From Phyllobacterium chamaecytisi (GTDB lineage Bacteria; Pseudomonadota; Alphaproteobacteria; Rhizobiales; Rhizobiaceae): DNA of 64,000 nucleotides. The stretch spans positions 162,357-226,356 of the forward strand of contig NZ_JAIQWW010000009.1 in NCBI RefSeq assembly GCF_020164455.1, in the 5' to 3' direction. This document shows positions 43,620-53,794 of this stretch, piece after piece. The translations under genes and the position numbers were made by a program. The stretch's first letter is position 1. Each line of letters starts with the position of its first letter. The notes under the pieces are model-generated. The model worked only from the letters and a program-made list of their open reading frames with translations, did no database searches and was not told where the DNA came from.

Positions 43620-43789
43620 AAACGAAATTTGTCTTGCTCGCGATCGCGACCTTCCTTGCGGCCGGCAGCACCGGCATCTGGTTCCTGATTTCCGAAAAGC
43701 AGGCTGCGCAGGAGCGCCGGGAAAAGTTCTTCGGCGCCTCGAAGGAGTATCCAACGTCTGGCGGCGAGAAGATGACGGTCGAATGGTGA
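43613..43789 (+). CDS. trbK: Entry-exclusion protein TrbK, 58 aa
   Basis: 58 residues: a short N-terminal membrane segment ('KFVLLAIATFLAAGSTGIWF') and a periplasmic tail 'ERREKFFGASKEYPTSGGEK'. The ATG at 43613 overlaps the trbJ stop. Position between trbJ and trbL identifies it as TrbK, which in Ti and RP4 plasmids blocks redundant transfer into cells already holding the plasmid. No lipobox Cys is visible, unlike RP4 TrbK. Confidence 0.85.
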   Translation: MVKTKFVLLAIATFLAAGSTGIWFLISEKQAAQERREKFFGASKEYPTSGGEKMTVEW

Positions 43790-43793
43790 GGAT

Positions 43794-44975
43794 ATGGTGA
43801 CAGTATCTCATTGGCAGCTTCGCGCCGCGATGCTGCTCGCCGCCCTGGCTGCCCTGTGCGCACAACCGGCCCTTGCCCAGGAAGGTTCCGTGCTCACCTC
43901 GTTGCAGAGCCAGATCACCACGGCCGCGAAGGGGTGGGAGACCACGGTCATGGACGCGGCGAAGTCGTTGTTCTGGATCCTGGCGACGATCGAGATCGGC
44001 ATTGCCGCGGTCTGGCTGGCACTTCAGACCGCATCGCTCGACAGTTGGTTTGCCGAGCTTGTCCGGCGGATCATGTTTGTCGGCTTCTTCGCCTTTGTGC
44101 TGGCACAGGGACCGACCTTCGCCAAGGCGGTTATCGACAGCCTGTTCCAGATCGGCGCCGGTGGCGGTACTGCCTCCCCGGCCGATGTCTTCAACGCCGG
44201 GCTCGCCGTCGCAACCAAGATGTCGGAAAAGATCCAGTTCGGGCTTTTCGAGGACAACGCGCTGGCGATCTCGGCGGCCTTTGCCATGGTCGTCGTCGTC
44301 ATCTCGTTTTCGCTCGTTGCCGCGATCTTCGTTTCCGTCATGGTCGAAATGTATATCGGCCTGCTCGCCGGCATGATCATGCTTGGGCTGGGTGGTTCGT
44401 CCTATACGAAGGACTTCGCCATACGGTATCTGGTCTATGCCTTCTCCGTCGGCATGAAGCTGATGGCGCTTGTCATGATCTCACGTATCGGATCTGAGGT
44501 TCTGATCGGCCTGGCAAACCAGCCAGACATTGGCGATCAGTTCCAGACCGCACTCGCGATCGCCGGCATTGCGGTCGTCGTCTTCATCGTCGCCATCTAC
44601 GTTCCGAACATCATGCAGGGCGTCGTCCAGGGTGCGTCCGTCTCGGGCGGCATGGAAGCAATCCGCCACGGCGGCCAGGCGGCATCCTTCGCCACAGGCG
44701 CCGGGTTCCTTGCCGCGGGTGCGGCGGGAGCCGGCTTTGCAGCCGGCCAGGCGGCCCGGGCCGCAGGTTCATCAGTGGCAGGTGCGGCACTCCGAGGTTT
44801 CGGTACAGGGATAGGGTCCGCAGGAATGGCCGCGGGCTCCGCGGCCAAGGAAAAGGCCATTGGTTCGCCCGGCGCCTATGCCGGATCGATCCTCGGGCTC
44901 GCCAGCGCCAAACTCGACCAGAGCCGCAGCGGTCATAGCGGACCGAAGCCACCCCCGGAACTCAAAGATCAGTAG
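43794..44975 (+). CDS. trbL: TrbL (VirB6 family) polytopic membrane protein
   Basis: 393 residues with a signal-like N-terminus ending 'QPALAQ' and at least five hydrophobic segments ('LFWILATIEIGIAAVWLAL', 'IMFVGFFAFVLAQG', 'ISAAFAMVVVVISFSLVAAI', 'YIGLLAGMIMLGLGGSS', 'IAGIAVVVFIVAIYVPNI'). The C-terminal third is Ala/Gly-rich. Inner-membrane channel component. It starts four bases after the trbK stop. Confidence 0.94.
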   Translation: MVTVSHWQLRAAMLLAALAALCAQPALAQEGSVLTSLQSQITTAAKGWETTVMDAAKSLFWILATIEIGIAAVWLALQTASLDSWFAELVRRIMFVGFFAFVLAQGPTFAKAVIDSLFQIGAGGGTASPADVFNAGLAVATKMSEKIQFGLFEDNALAISAAFAMVVVVISFSLVAAIFVSVMVEMYIGLLAGMIMLGLGGSSYTKDFAIRYLVYAFSVGMKLMALVMISRIGSEVLIGLANQPDIGDQFQTALAIAGIAVVVFIVAIYVPNIMQGVVQGASVSGGMEAIRHGGQAASFATGAGFLAAGAAGAGFAAGQAARAAGSSVAGAALRGFGTGIGSAGMAAGSAAKEKAIGSPGAYAGSILGLASAKLDQSRSGHSGPKPPPELKDQ

Positions 44976-44996
44976 CAATCGGAAAGTGATGCATCG

Positions 44997-45659
44997 ATGG
45001 CAGCGAACCGCGCCCCCGAAAACCCCTATCTTGCCGCTCGACAGGAATGGAGCGAGCGATACGGTTCCTATGTAAAGGCCGCCGCTGCATGGCGGATCGT
45101 CGGCATTCTCGGCCTCACCATGGCCCTCATCGGCTTCGGATACGCAATGTATCTGAGCACTCAGGTGAAACTGGTGCCCTATATAGTCCAGGTCGACAAG
45201 CTTGGGACGTCGATGACATCAGGGTTCCCCGAACAGATCGAATATGCGGATGTGCGGGTGGTGCGCGCCTCGCTCGGCAACTTCGTGACTAGCTTTCGTT
45301 CGATCACGCCGGATGCCGTCGTGCAGAAGCAATATATCGACCGGACATACGCGCTTCTTCGAACCTCCGATCCGTCGACGCAAAAGATCAATGACTGGTT
45401 CCGGAGCAATTCACCGTTCGAGAAGGCGAAGTCCTCGACGATTGCCATCGAGGTCAACAACATCGTGGCGCTCTCGAACCAGACCTACCAGATCGACTGG
45501 ACCGAATACGAACGGGACCGCAAAGGCAAGGAGATCGGCACGCGCCGGTTTCGCGGGATCGCAACGGTGACACTGACAGCGCCGCAGGACGAGGCGATCA
45601 TCCGCCTCAATCCGATCGGTCTTTATGTCCGGGATTTCGACTGGACAGCGCAGCTTTAA
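44997..45659 (+). CDS. trbF: TrbF (VirB8 family)
   Basis: 220 residues: cytoplasmic N-terminus '[17 protein letters not shown]', one membrane helix ('[18 protein letters not shown]') and a periplasmic NTF2-like domain ('[18 protein letters not shown]', '[13 protein letters not shown]', '[18 protein letters not shown]'). Assembly scaffold of the transfer apparatus. Confidence 0.95.
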   Translation: MAANRAPENPYLAARQEWSERYGSYVKAAAAWRIVGILGLTMALIGFGYAMYLSTQVKLVPYIVQVDKLGTSMTSGFPEQIEYADVRVVRASLGNFVTSFRSITPDAVVQKQYIDRTYALLRTSDPSTQKINDWFRSNSPFEKAKSSTIAIEVNNIVALSNQTYQIDWTEYERDRKGKEIGTRRFRGIATVTLTAPQDEAIIRLNPIGLYVRDFDWTAQL

Positions 45660-45675
45660 GGGCAGGGGATTTTCA

Positions 45676-46488
45676 ATGCGTGAGATAGGATTGATCGCAG
45701 CCGTCGGCTGCTTGGCCACACTCGTCTTTGTCAGCGGCGCTGAGGCGCAGAGCATGACAAACAATGAGGTGAAGGGCACGAATATTTCCAGGAAATGGCG
45801 CGGCACAGCCGGACTGGTGACAACCGGTCCCGACGGCAAAGTCATTTTCCTCTTCGGCGAGACACAGCCATCCGTTGTCTGCTCGCCGCTTCAGGTCTGC
45901 GATATCGAATTGCAAGGCGGCGAGATCGTCCGTGACGTTCTCGTCGGCGATACGGTGCGCTGGAAGGTCGAACCTGCGACGTCTGGCGCGACGGGCGGGC
46001 AGGCGATCCACCTGATCGTCAAGCCGTCGGAGCCGGGACTTGTGACCTCGATGGTGGTCACGACGTCGCGCCGCACCTATCACATCCAGCTCAAGTCCCA
46101 TCCGAGCCAGTACATGGCGCGGGTCGGTTTCGAGTATCCGGAGGACGTCTCGACCAAGCTTGCCGACATCAATTCCCGGCTGGAGACCGGCGGAATTCCT
46201 GGAACGGCACCTGATAAACTCAACTTCTCCTACTCGGTCAGCGGGAGCGCGCCCTGGAAGCCGAAACGGGTCTACTCGGACGGCACTAAGACCTACATCC
46301 AGTTTTCGAAGTCGATCACGGGACAGGAGGCGCCGGTTCTGTTCGTCGTCAGTGGCGGCCAGAACCTCATCGTCAACTACCGCATGAAGAACGACATGAT
46401 GATCGTCGACTACGCGGTCGACAAGGCGATCCTGGTCTCCGGCATCGGCTGGCGTCAGCAGAAGATCACCATCCGGCGGGGAGGCTAA
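45676..46488 (+). CDS. trbG: TrbG (VirB9 family)
   Basis: 270 residues from the ATG at 45676 (AGGGG upstream). Signal peptide '[20 protein letters not shown]', then the VirB9-like beta domain ('[20 protein letters not shown]', '[18 protein letters not shown]') and C-terminal part '[20 protein letters not shown]'. Outer-membrane core complex component with TrbH and TrbI. Confidence 0.95.
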   Translation: MREIGLIAAVGCLATLVFVSGAEAQSMTNNEVKGTNISRKWRGTAGLVTTGPDGKVIFLFGETQPSVVCSPLQVCDIELQGGEIVRDVLVGDTVRWKVEPATSGATGGQAIHLIVKPSEPGLVTSMVVTTSRRTYHIQLKSHPSQYMARVGFEYPEDVSTKLADINSRLETGGIPGTAPDKLNFSYSVSGSAPWKPKRVYSDGTKTYIQFSKSITGQEAPVLFVVSGGQNLIVNYRMKNDMMIVDYAVDKAILVSGIGWRQQKITIRRGG

Positions 46489-46491
46489 ACC

Positions 46492-46929
46492 ATGCGCAAG
46501 TTTCTGATCTCCCTCATCACGGTGGCCCTTCTTTCCGGCTGCCAGACGACCGAGGATGGGTTGAGCACTAGTTCCACCCCCATCGCCGTCACCGGTCCCG
46601 CCGCAAGTGCCATTGCCGGCGATATGGCAAGCCGGCTTGCCGAGCAGATTGGTTCCGCAGGCACGACGACGATTAAGATGAAAAAAGAGTCGTCGGACTT
46701 TGCGGCCGCACTCAAGGCTGCGCTGAAAGGCTGGGGCTACACGGTCATCACCGACGGCAAGGGCGGCAAGGATGTGAAGCCGGTCGAGCTCACTTATTCG
46801 ATCGATGGCGTTGATGGCCAGTTGCTCGCGCGCCTGTCAACGCCAACCATTGCCCTTGGCCGGGCCTATGCGGTAACGGCAGCGGGTGCTGTGCCGGCCA
46901 GCCCGCTTTCCATCATGCAGCGCAATTGA
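46492..46929 (+). CDS. trbH: TrbH lipoprotein
   Basis: 145 residues with a clear lipoprotein signal: 'FLISLITVALLSGCQTTEDG' (lipobox LSGC, Cys17). Small outer-membrane-associated Trb protein, probably the VirB7-like partner of TrbG. It starts four bases after trbG. Confidence 0.93.
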   Translation: MRKFLISLITVALLSGCQTTEDGLSTSSTPIAVTGPAASAIAGDMASRLAEQIGSAGTTTIKMKKESSDFAAALKAALKGWGYTVITDGKGGKDVKPVELTYSIDGVDGQLLARLSTPTIALGRAYAVTAAGAVPASPLSIMQRN

Positions 46930-46939
46930 GGAGGCTGAT

Positions 46940-48235
46940 ATGGTCCAGTCTCTGCAGCTTGGTGCATCCAATCAGGCCGACGATCAGAAAGGCATGCGCC
47001 GTCTCAACCGGCTGCCGATTATCATCGCCATCGTCATCGTCGCGCTGTTCATTGGCGTTGTCGTGATCGGTCTGGCGTGGCGCGGACTGCCGTTCAACCG
47101 CAACAACGATCTCAACAGCGCTTCGAATACGCCGGCAACAAACTTCGGCGACCAGCTCAAGCGCGGCGTCACCGACGGCATTATTGGCGAGCCAGCGGAA
47201 CGCGAAGCGTTTCAGCCGACGCCCGCCGTCGAACAGAAGGTCGAGAAGGAAACGACTGTTGTCAACCGCCGACCGACGGAATGGGAAGAGCGACGCCCGC
47301 GGATCGAATCGGAGGAGGAATGGAAGGCTCGGCTGAAGCGGGAACAGGACGAGCAATATATCCGCGAAGCCCAGCGGCAGCGGATGGCCCGGCTGCAGGC
47401 GCGGGCAACCGCTTTGGACTCGCCATTGAAGGTGGATGTTTTTGATGTGGAGAAAGCCGCCAACAACTCGACGGACACGAGTCGGCAGACGATGGCTGCG
47501 GCAGCGAATAACGCCTCGGACCTGTACGCCGCCGCAATGAAATCCGGGCTGATGGGCGAGAACCACGATCCGAACGCTCAACCGTCGAAGGAAGATTTCT
47601 TCAACCAGGATATCAAGGACCTCGGCTATCTGCCGAACCGGGTCGTGCCGCAGATGTCGGCCTTTGAGCTGAAGCGCGGTTCGGTCATTCCCGCTATCTT
47701 GATTACCGGTCTCAATTCCGACCTTCCGGGACGCATCATCGCGCAGGTCAGTCAGAATGTCTACGACAGCGCCACCGGACACCGGGTTCTCGTCCCGCAG
47801 GGCGCGAAACTCTTCGGCCGCTATGATTCAAAGGTCTCATTCAGTCAGGAGCGTGTTCTCGTCGTCTGGACCGATCTCATTTTCCCTGACGGCTCGACCT
47901 TGCAAATCGGCGGCATGGCCGGCACGGACGCGGAAGGTTACGGCGGCTTCAAGGACAAGGTCGACCGTCACTTTTTGAGAACCTTCGGTTCTGCAGCGCT
48001 GGTGGCAGTCATCGGAACCGGAATCGACATGTCGTTGCCTGAGAGTTCCACGCTTGCAATGCAGGATACGGCCTCGGATGCTGCGCGGCGTAATTTTGCG
48101 GAAGGTTTCGGTCGCGTGGCTGAACAAACAATATCCAAGAATCTGAATGTACAGCCGACGATCCGCATCCGGCCAGGCTACAAGTTCAACATTCTGGTCG
48201 ATCGGGATATTGTTCTTCCATCCAGGTCTGGTTAA
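46940..48235 (+). CDS. trbI: TrbI (VirB10 family)
   Basis: 431 residues from the ATG at 46940 (AGGAGG upstream). Cytoplasmic start, one membrane helix ('LPIIIAIVIVALFIGVVVIG'), a charged/disordered linker, and the C-terminal VirB10 beta-barrel domain ('IPAILITGLNSDLPGRIIAQ', 'RVLVPQGAKLFGRYDSKVSF'). Spans the envelope and transmits energy to the outer-membrane pore. Last gene of the traI-trb operon. Confidence 0.95.
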   Translation: MVQSLQLGASNQADDQKGMRRLNRLPIIIAIVIVALFIGVVVIGLAWRGLPFNRNNDLNSASNTPATNFGDQLKRGVTDGIIGEPAEREAFQPTPAVEQKVEKETTVVNRRPTEWEERRPRIESEEEWKARLKREQDEQYIREAQRQRMARLQARATALDSPLKVDVFDVEKAANNSTDTSRQTMAAAANNASDLYAAAMKSGLMGENHDPNAQPSKEDFFNQDIKDLGYLPNRVVPQMSAFELKRGSVIPAILITGLNSDLPGRIIAQVSQNVYDSATGHRVLVPQGAKLFGRYDSKVSFSQERVLVVWTDLIFPDGSTLQIGGMAGTDAEGYGGFKDKVDRHFLRTFGSAALVAVIGTGIDMSLPESSTLAMQDTASDAARRNFAEGFGRVAEQTISKNLNVQPTIRIRPGYKFNILVDRDIVLPSRSG

Positions 48236-48424
48236 ACCCTTCTGCACGGCTGCTATCAGGTGTCAGAAAAATTTTTCAAGTTATCGCCATCTTTTAGATT
48301 GAGAAAACTTGAGCGCCCCATAAACGTGAGTAGAGCTATCCTGCTACGACCGTGGATATGCTTCTCGACAAAGGGTACTTGTTTCACCTTAAAGAGATGG
48401 GGAGATTTCGCGGTCATAATCTGA

Positions 48425-49228
<804 letters not shown>

Positions 49229-49231
49229 GCG

Positions 49232-49576
49232 TCATTCACCACTATCAACCGGAACCTTGGGGACATAGCCAAGCGCGTCGATGATCTGGGAGAGTTCTTC
49301 CTGCTGAGCCTCGGATTTCTTTTGACGCGCGATATACTCGTCTTGCAGGCTTTTGAGTACGGCGCTGGAGACCGATGGGCTGGCAGTCGCGAGGGTCCAC
49401 TCCTCGTAGACAGCTTCACCGGCGGCGAGAAGGTGGCGGTGTTCGCGGATTGCAGAAACCGCCAGCACCTCTAAATCTGGTTTCTGCATCGCATTGTAGC
49501 GAGATTCCCTTTTATTTTTTTCGACATCCGCTTCGGACGAGCTAACATCATTCATCCGCGTCTGCTCCAACTTCAT
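49232..49576 (-). CDS. traM: TraR antiactivator TraM
   Basis: 114 residues from the ATG at 49576 (GGAG upstream); an earlier start at 49633 is less likely. The TraM core is visible: 'LEVLAVSAIREHRHLLAAGE' and 'LSQIIDALGYVPKVPVDSG', matching Ti TraM ('IDAIRTHRRL ... LGFIPKV'). It binds TraR and blocks DNA binding, setting the quorum threshold. Convergent with traR, as in group I plasmids. Confidence 0.9.
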   Translation of the reverse strand: MKLEQTRMNDVSSSEADVEKNKRESRYNAMQKPDLEVLAVSAIREHRHLLAAGEAVYEEWTLATASPSVSSAVLKSLQDEYIARQKKSEAQQEELSQIIDALGYVPKVPVDSGE

Positions 49577-49706
49577 TGTCTCACCGCTCCAAAACAACGT
49601 CTTTTTTGCGTCACCGCACGGCCGGTATCGCACGTGATCATACGCCCTATACCCGATGGAAGTAGATGATCAGTCGGATGAGCAATATCACATGCCCCAA
49701 CGAATC

Positions 49707-49729
49707 GGAACTATCGTTCCTAGAACGAT
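49707..49729. promoter_or_regulatory. Overlapping inverted repeats upstream of the Xre-type gene
   Basis: GGAAC (49707-49711) TATC GTTCC (49716-49720) overlaps a second repeat ATCGTTC (49713-49719) CTA GAACGAT (49723-49729). Tandem half-sites of this kind are typical operators of small Xre/C-type repressors. It lies about 28 bases before the start at 49757 and also upstream of traM on the other strand. Confidence 0.5.
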
Positions 49730-49756
49730 CATTCATATTCAGGTTCTGCTCCCGCC

Positions 49757-49969
49757 ATGGATCTCAAGGAGGTCGTGGCGACCAACATGCGTCGAATCCG
49801 TCATGGCAAGAAACTGACGCAGGAAGAAGTGGCGCATCACTCCGGCTTGAGCGCACGTTATATTGGTAAGATCGAGCACGCCAAAGTGTCGGCAAGCATC
49901 ACTGTGCTAGGCAAGATCGCGGAGGGGCTCGGCGTCGAACCCGCCGAGTTGGTGACGAAATCAAGTTGA
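49757..49969 (+). CDS. Small Xre-family transcriptional regulator
   Basis: 70 residues, essentially one helix-turn-helix domain: 'NMRRIRHGKKLTQEEVAHHS', 'GLSARYIGKIEHAKVSASIT', 'LGKIAEGLGVEPAELV'. Resembles controller proteins and small phage-type repressors. No restriction-modification gene is next to it; its neighbours are traM and a broken toxin gene, so it may regulate transfer or be a remnant of another module. The 273 bases after it contain no gene I can support. Confidence 0.85.
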   Translation: MDLKEVVATNMRRIRHGKKLTQEEVAHHSGLSARYIGKIEHAKVSASITVLGKIAEGLGVEPAELVTKSS

Positions 49970-50242
49970 CCGGCTCATCACAGCGCGAAGTCTTATCGGC
50001 ACACCCCAGCATCAACTTCCGTCTTGCCGGGTATAATCAGCGGTCGAGATAAAGGTTGGAACAGTCTTCCAGCCTCCTCTTTCATTAGCGCCCGCGAATT
50101 GATGCGCGTTGAACGCTGAAGATGGGATCGATTTCCGGCTGGGGGCGGAATCGTACGTTCCAAGAGAATCTTGGCGAAAGCACACCGGGCTGGCTCCGAT
50201 TCGGGGTGAAATACACTGCGGGACGATCAAAGGCCCGAAAAC

Positions 50243-50815
50243 TCAGGCGTCGCGGATTCGTTGGACGAAGTTTTGTACCTTCGCGAAAGCTGCCGCGAAT
50301 TCAGGCCTGTCACCATAAACCATGGCACCGAGCAGTTGCGCGTAGCCCTCGGCGAACTTCTCGTCTTTGGACATGATCTCATACGCGCGGAGCGTTTCAC
50401 CCCTAGGATCTGCCTTATAGGCGGGGTATTCGTCACCGTGACTTTCGACGTCTGCCTTCATCGTCTCCAAAGCAATCGCGGCGGCCTCCGCTGCATCATA
50501 GTGACCGTCGATGCGAGACAAGTCATAAACGTGACGGACAAGCGTGTGGTCGAGGTCCCCCAATCCCGAAAAAGCGAAGCCGGCCCGACGCCCGAGCGCG
50601 ACGAACTTGTCCGCAGCGGTTTCGGCCAGTCGCACACATGCGACGTCTTTGGCTTCGGCATCAGCACGACTGGCCTCAGCGACAAAGGATAAGACGGAGA
50701 GCTTTTCCAGTGCGGTGCAAACAGGAAATACAGCGATCTCGATCTTGATCTCCGGCCGCAAGACGCCCTCACCCTTGGCGATAGGTTCGTAGGGCAGATC
50801 ATACCGCACGTATCG
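50243..50815 (-). pseudogene. C-terminal part of an AbiEii-like nucleotidyltransferase toxin
   Basis: About 190 residues ('RYVRYDLPYEPIAKGEGVLR', 'PEIKIEIAVFP', 'VRLAETAADKFVALGRRAG', 'VRHVYDLSRIDGHYD') match the C-terminal half of AbiEii/AbiGii-type toxins. The N-terminal half with the KGG and Asp-x-Asp catalytic motifs is absent: the frame closes about 90 bases upstream (stop near 50862), directly after the antitoxin stop. A deletion between antitoxin and toxin is the simplest explanation, leaving an inactive toxin. Confidence 0.65.
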
Positions 50816-50866
50816 GTGCTTGACGGTGAATAGTCTTGTACTTCCAGAAGCGTTTTCTGGTCTGGC

Positions 50867-51283
50867 TTACTTTTCAACGCGAAGCTCCGTGCGGCCGTCA
50901 GATAGCCTCCGATTGAAGCGTGCCTTTACCTTGACTGTCGGGTTCACCGGGATCTGGGTAGAGCGGCCTTCATTATAGGCTTTCGTGCTCTCACTCTGCT
51001 CCCACGGCACACCAAGCTTGTTGAGCGCCTGAAGTGCCGCACTGTGGAAACCGTTTGCGCTCAAGACCATAGGCCGACCTGTCAATCGTGACCGCATCGC
51101 TCTGGCATAGACACCGTAGCCCAACCGCATTAGAGCGCCATCATGGACCAGTGACCTGAGCGCGCGTAGAACCTGGTCCTCGCCACTGAGGTCAGCAAAA
51201 TCTCGCGGAAGAAAGACATCGGTCTTCTTCGTTCTGGCGACGCGGTTCTGGATTTTCTGCTTCAGTGTCCTTGGCTGGTGCAT
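50867..51283 (-). CDS. AbiEi/DUF6088-type antitoxin
   Basis: 138 residues from the ATG at 51283: 'MHQPRTLKQKIQNRVARTKK' then a winged helix ('VFLPRDFADLSGEDQVLRAL', 'GALMRLGYGVYARA') and 'ARFNRRLSDGRTELRVEK'. The longer reading to 51493 runs back into traH and is rejected. It pairs with the truncated toxin next to it, and may survive as an orphan regulator. Inserted directly downstream of traH. Confidence 0.75.
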   Translation of the reverse strand: MHQPRTLKQKIQNRVARTKKTDVFLPRDFADLSGEDQVLRALRSLVHDGALMRLGYGVYARAMRSRLTGRPMVLSANGFHSAALQALNKLGVPWEQSESTKAYNEGRSTQIPVNPTVKVKARFNRRLSDGRTELRVEK

Positions 51284-51301
51284 GGTCAACTTCTTTCTGC
51301 A

Positions 51302-51338
51302 AACACCCGACATGCAATATATGCAAAAACCCGACACC
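51302..51338. promoter_or_regulatory. Repeat-flanked promoter of the second AbiE-like pair
   Basis: On the minus strand two direct copies of TGTCGGGT flank TTTTTGCATATATTGCA, containing a TATATT -10-like element. The repeats just upstream of the antitoxin start are probably its operator. Confidence 0.5.
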
Positions 51339-51443
51339 AGACAAGGGCTCGTGGTGCATTGAAATCCGCTACTTGGCGGCTGAGCGAGGCTGTACCGGCG
51401 TCTCAGTGCGCGCATCCGCGGAAGCACACAATCATCGCCGCAA

Positions 51444-52058
51444 TCATTTTCCTCCGATCCTGGACAGGTCGACCCGCATCTCGGCTGATCCAACGCTCTC
51501 GCTTTTCTCCACGGTTTCCGTGTGCGCGTCCGCGGCAGCTGTCTCGCTGTTGGCTTCTCCGTCCTCCGCAGACAACACGTTGTGGATCGCTACGTCTTTT
51601 CCGGGGTCCTCCGCCTGGAACACGCTGACTCCCTCGAACTCGCCCGTCTTCCAGGCATAAACCGCATCCTCGAACACCTGCGTTAGACCATCTTGGTTGA
51701 TCGGGTTGCCGTACCACATGGCAGCGATCCTGAGAACCTTGGCGAACATCACCGTCCCCTTGCGGAGGTTTTCGCATTGGTCGAGCAGATCGGGCTTCAG
51801 ATCGGCCACATCCTTCACACCAACACCCGCCGGAAACTGCGTCAAGCCAACGCGAACGACCGCCTGGCCGACATATTGCCTGACGATCGCCATCGCCTCG
51901 TCTGGCGATGTCGGCTTTGGAACGAGAATGAGCCTGCCACCCGACTTGACAGTAATCTCGAGAGGATTGGCCGACCCAGCGGCGGCCACGAACCGTTCGA
52001 CGATTGCGGGCTTCAATGAGGGATCGGCACATTGTTGGATCAGCGCTGCGTCGAGCAT
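51444..52058 (-). CDS. traH: Ti-type conjugal transfer protein TraH
   Basis: 204 residues, MLDAALIQQCADPSLKPAIV, with 'FVAAAGSANPLEITVKSGGR' and 'DLLDQCENLRKGTVMFAKVL'; the N-terminal half is conserved and the tail acidic. Part of the traAFBH operon on Ti-like plasmids; exact role unknown. A GGAGACCTC site precedes the ATG. Starts 17 bases after traB. Confidence 0.9.
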   Translation of the reverse strand: MLDAALIQQCADPSLKPAIVERFVAAAGSANPLEITVKSGGRLILVPKPTSPDEAMAIVRQYVGQAVVRVGLTQFPAGVGVKDVADLKPDLLDQCENLRKGTVMFAKVLRIAAMWYGNPINQDGLTQVFEDAVYAWKTGEFEGVSVFQAEDPGKDVAIHNVLSAEDGEANSETAAADAHTETVEKSESVGSAEMRVDLSRIGGK

Positions 52059-52074
52059 GAGGTCTCCATGGCAC

Positions 52075-53238
52075 TCAGGTGTTGAAGGAAATCACGAGGG
52101 GTTTGTCGAAGAGGCGCGCCCAGGCTTTCGCACTGGCGCGCTGGATAGCGACGATGGATGTCCCATTGGTCCACCAGCCGTTGCCGACCGCGACAATGAT
52201 GTCCGGATCATGGAGCATGGATTGCAGTACCGGCCAGACGATCAGTTGCTCGTAGCAGATCAGCGGTGCTATCCGACGGCCGACGACGGTCGGGATCGGG
52301 TTTTCGAAAAAATGCGCCCGCGCGCCGCCGCTTACCCCAAGCAAGGGCCGCCACGGCTGCCACATTGAACCTGGAACCGGCATGCGCTCGCGGTAGAGGA
52401 CGTGGCCGCTATTTTCATCGATCGCAACCAGCACATTGTCGTAGCCACGAGCAGCGACGACAGTCGCGCCCGCGGTGACGGTAATCTCGCTCCCCGATAG
52501 ACTGTCCTTCCAGAGGCGCTCGACCGTCGGCGTCCAGAACCCCAGAGCGCTTTCAGGAAGCACAATGGTCCGTGCCTCGCCTGATGCTTGCGTCATCACC
52601 ATGGCAATCAGATCACGGTGCCTGATCATGCTGACGTCGCGACCGAGCGAAGCGCCCAATTCGAGATCGACGCCACGCCACGTTTCCGGTAGCCTCGGAT
52701 CGGTCCAGAATGCGGCAGACCACAGCCAAAAGCCGGAAAGAACGATTGCGACAGCGGGCCACATGCGGGTTACGAGGCCGATGAGGCCGGCTGTCGTGGC
52801 AAGGAGCCCCCACCATCCCCATCCAGCAAACAGCACGCCGGCGGCCGTGATCGGCTGCGCCCAGCCGATGATGCCGAATGGCGGGATGGCCATGAGCAAG
52901 GCTGCCGCGAGATAGCAAAACGGTCGAACACGTTCGCTTCTCGTCCACAGCGTCGCGTGGACGCCGACAAAGCCAAGCGATGCGCATAGCCAGAGCAGCA
53001 GGCCCGGCCGGAGATCCGACGCGTAGAAGGCAGCAACGCTCTGCGGCAGTCCCCGGGATGCCGCCAAAAAATAACCGGCCGCGACAAAGGTCGCTGTGAG
53101 CCTCGTTGGCGCAAGCCTCCACAAGACCGGAAATGTCAGCGCGACCGGAAGGAGAGCCACGTGGCCGCTCCACGCCACCGTTCCGGCTATGATGGAAGCA
53201 GCAATCAACAGGACTGACTGAGCGTAGTCACGGCGCAT
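52075..53238 (-). CDS. traB: Conjugal transfer protein TraB (nitrilase-like, membrane)
   Basis: 387 residues from the ATG at 53238, overlapping the traF stop by 11 bases. Several hydrophobic segments fill the first ~190 residues ('[20 protein letters not shown]', '[20 protein letters not shown]'); the C-terminal part is a carbon-nitrogen hydrolase-like domain ('[14 protein letters not shown]' with Glu, '[12 protein letters not shown]' with Cys). It resembles apolipoprotein N-acyltransferase. Known to affect transfer efficiency in Ti plasmids, mechanism unclear. Confidence 0.92.
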   Translation of the reverse strand: MRRDYAQSVLLIAASIIAGTVAWSGHVALLPVALTFPVLWRLAPTRLTATFVAAGYFLAASRGLPQSVAAFYASDLRPGLLLWLCASLGFVGVHATLWTRSERVRPFCYLAAALLMAIPPFGIIGWAQPITAAGVLFAGWGWWGLLATTAGLIGLVTRMWPAVAIVLSGFWLWSAAFWTDPRLPETWRGVDLELGASLGRDVSMIRHRDLIAMVMTQASGEARTIVLPESALGFWTPTVERLWKDSLSGSEITVTAGATVVAARGYDNVLVAIDENSGHVLYRERMPVPGSMWQPWRPLLGVSGGARAHFFENPIPTVVGRRIAPLICYEQLIVWPVLQSMLHDPDIIVAVGNGWWTNGTSIVAIQRASAKAWARLFDKPLVISFNT

Positions 53239-53794
53239 AGGTGAGTACCTGCTCAGCCAAGCCAAGGATGCCCGAGGCAGGCAGGGGACCGAAGTAGCGG
53301 GAGTCATAGGACCCCCTGAACGGTGAATGGAGAAAGACGCTTTCTTCCGGTACGACGCCCCCGGGCCATGGTGTCATTGGCCGACCCTTGCCGTCGCGCT
53401 CAGCCAGATCGGAAAACGCGATCCTGCGCCCGTCGATCGAGACGTCAGCGCCGATTTCCACATGCTGCCCGGCAACGGCGATGACCGTCTTGATGAGTGG
53501 CGCGACCCCACCCGGGCAGGTCCCAAAGCGCAGATAACCACACTCTCTCGCCAGTTGCATCCCCGGCGTTTGCGGCGGGCAAATGAACACGAGATCGCCT
53601 GGCGCCGGCGGACGATCGAGTGCCACGATCCGCCAGAGACCAATAGGTTCGCTCGGCGTCAGGTTGATCCGGTATCCGCCTATGATCGCCGCAGCCGCAC
53701 TGCCAGCAACGACGAATGCTGTGACCAACAGGAGCACGACTGCGTGCGTTCGTTGAGCACGTCCGAGCCGAGGTGCAAACATTGGCGCCGTCAT
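53228..53794 (-). CDS. traF: Signal-peptidase-like pilin protease TraF
   Basis: 188 residues, one N-terminal membrane helix ('[20 protein letters not shown]') and a peptidase S26 domain: catalytic Ser in '[13 protein letters not shown]' and Lys in '[15 protein letters not shown]'. By analogy with RP4 it processes and circularises the TrbC pilin. Overlaps traA by four bases. Confidence 0.93.
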   Translation of the reverse strand: MTAPMFAPRLGRAQRTHAVVLLLVTAFVVAGSAAAAIIGGYRINLTPSEPIGLWRIVALDRPPAPGDLVFICPPQTPGMQLARECGYLRFGTCPGGVAPLIKTVIAVAGQHVEIGADVSIDGRRIAFSDLAERDGKGRPMTPWPGGVVPEESVFLHSPFRGSYDSRYFGPLPASGILGLAEQVLTYAP

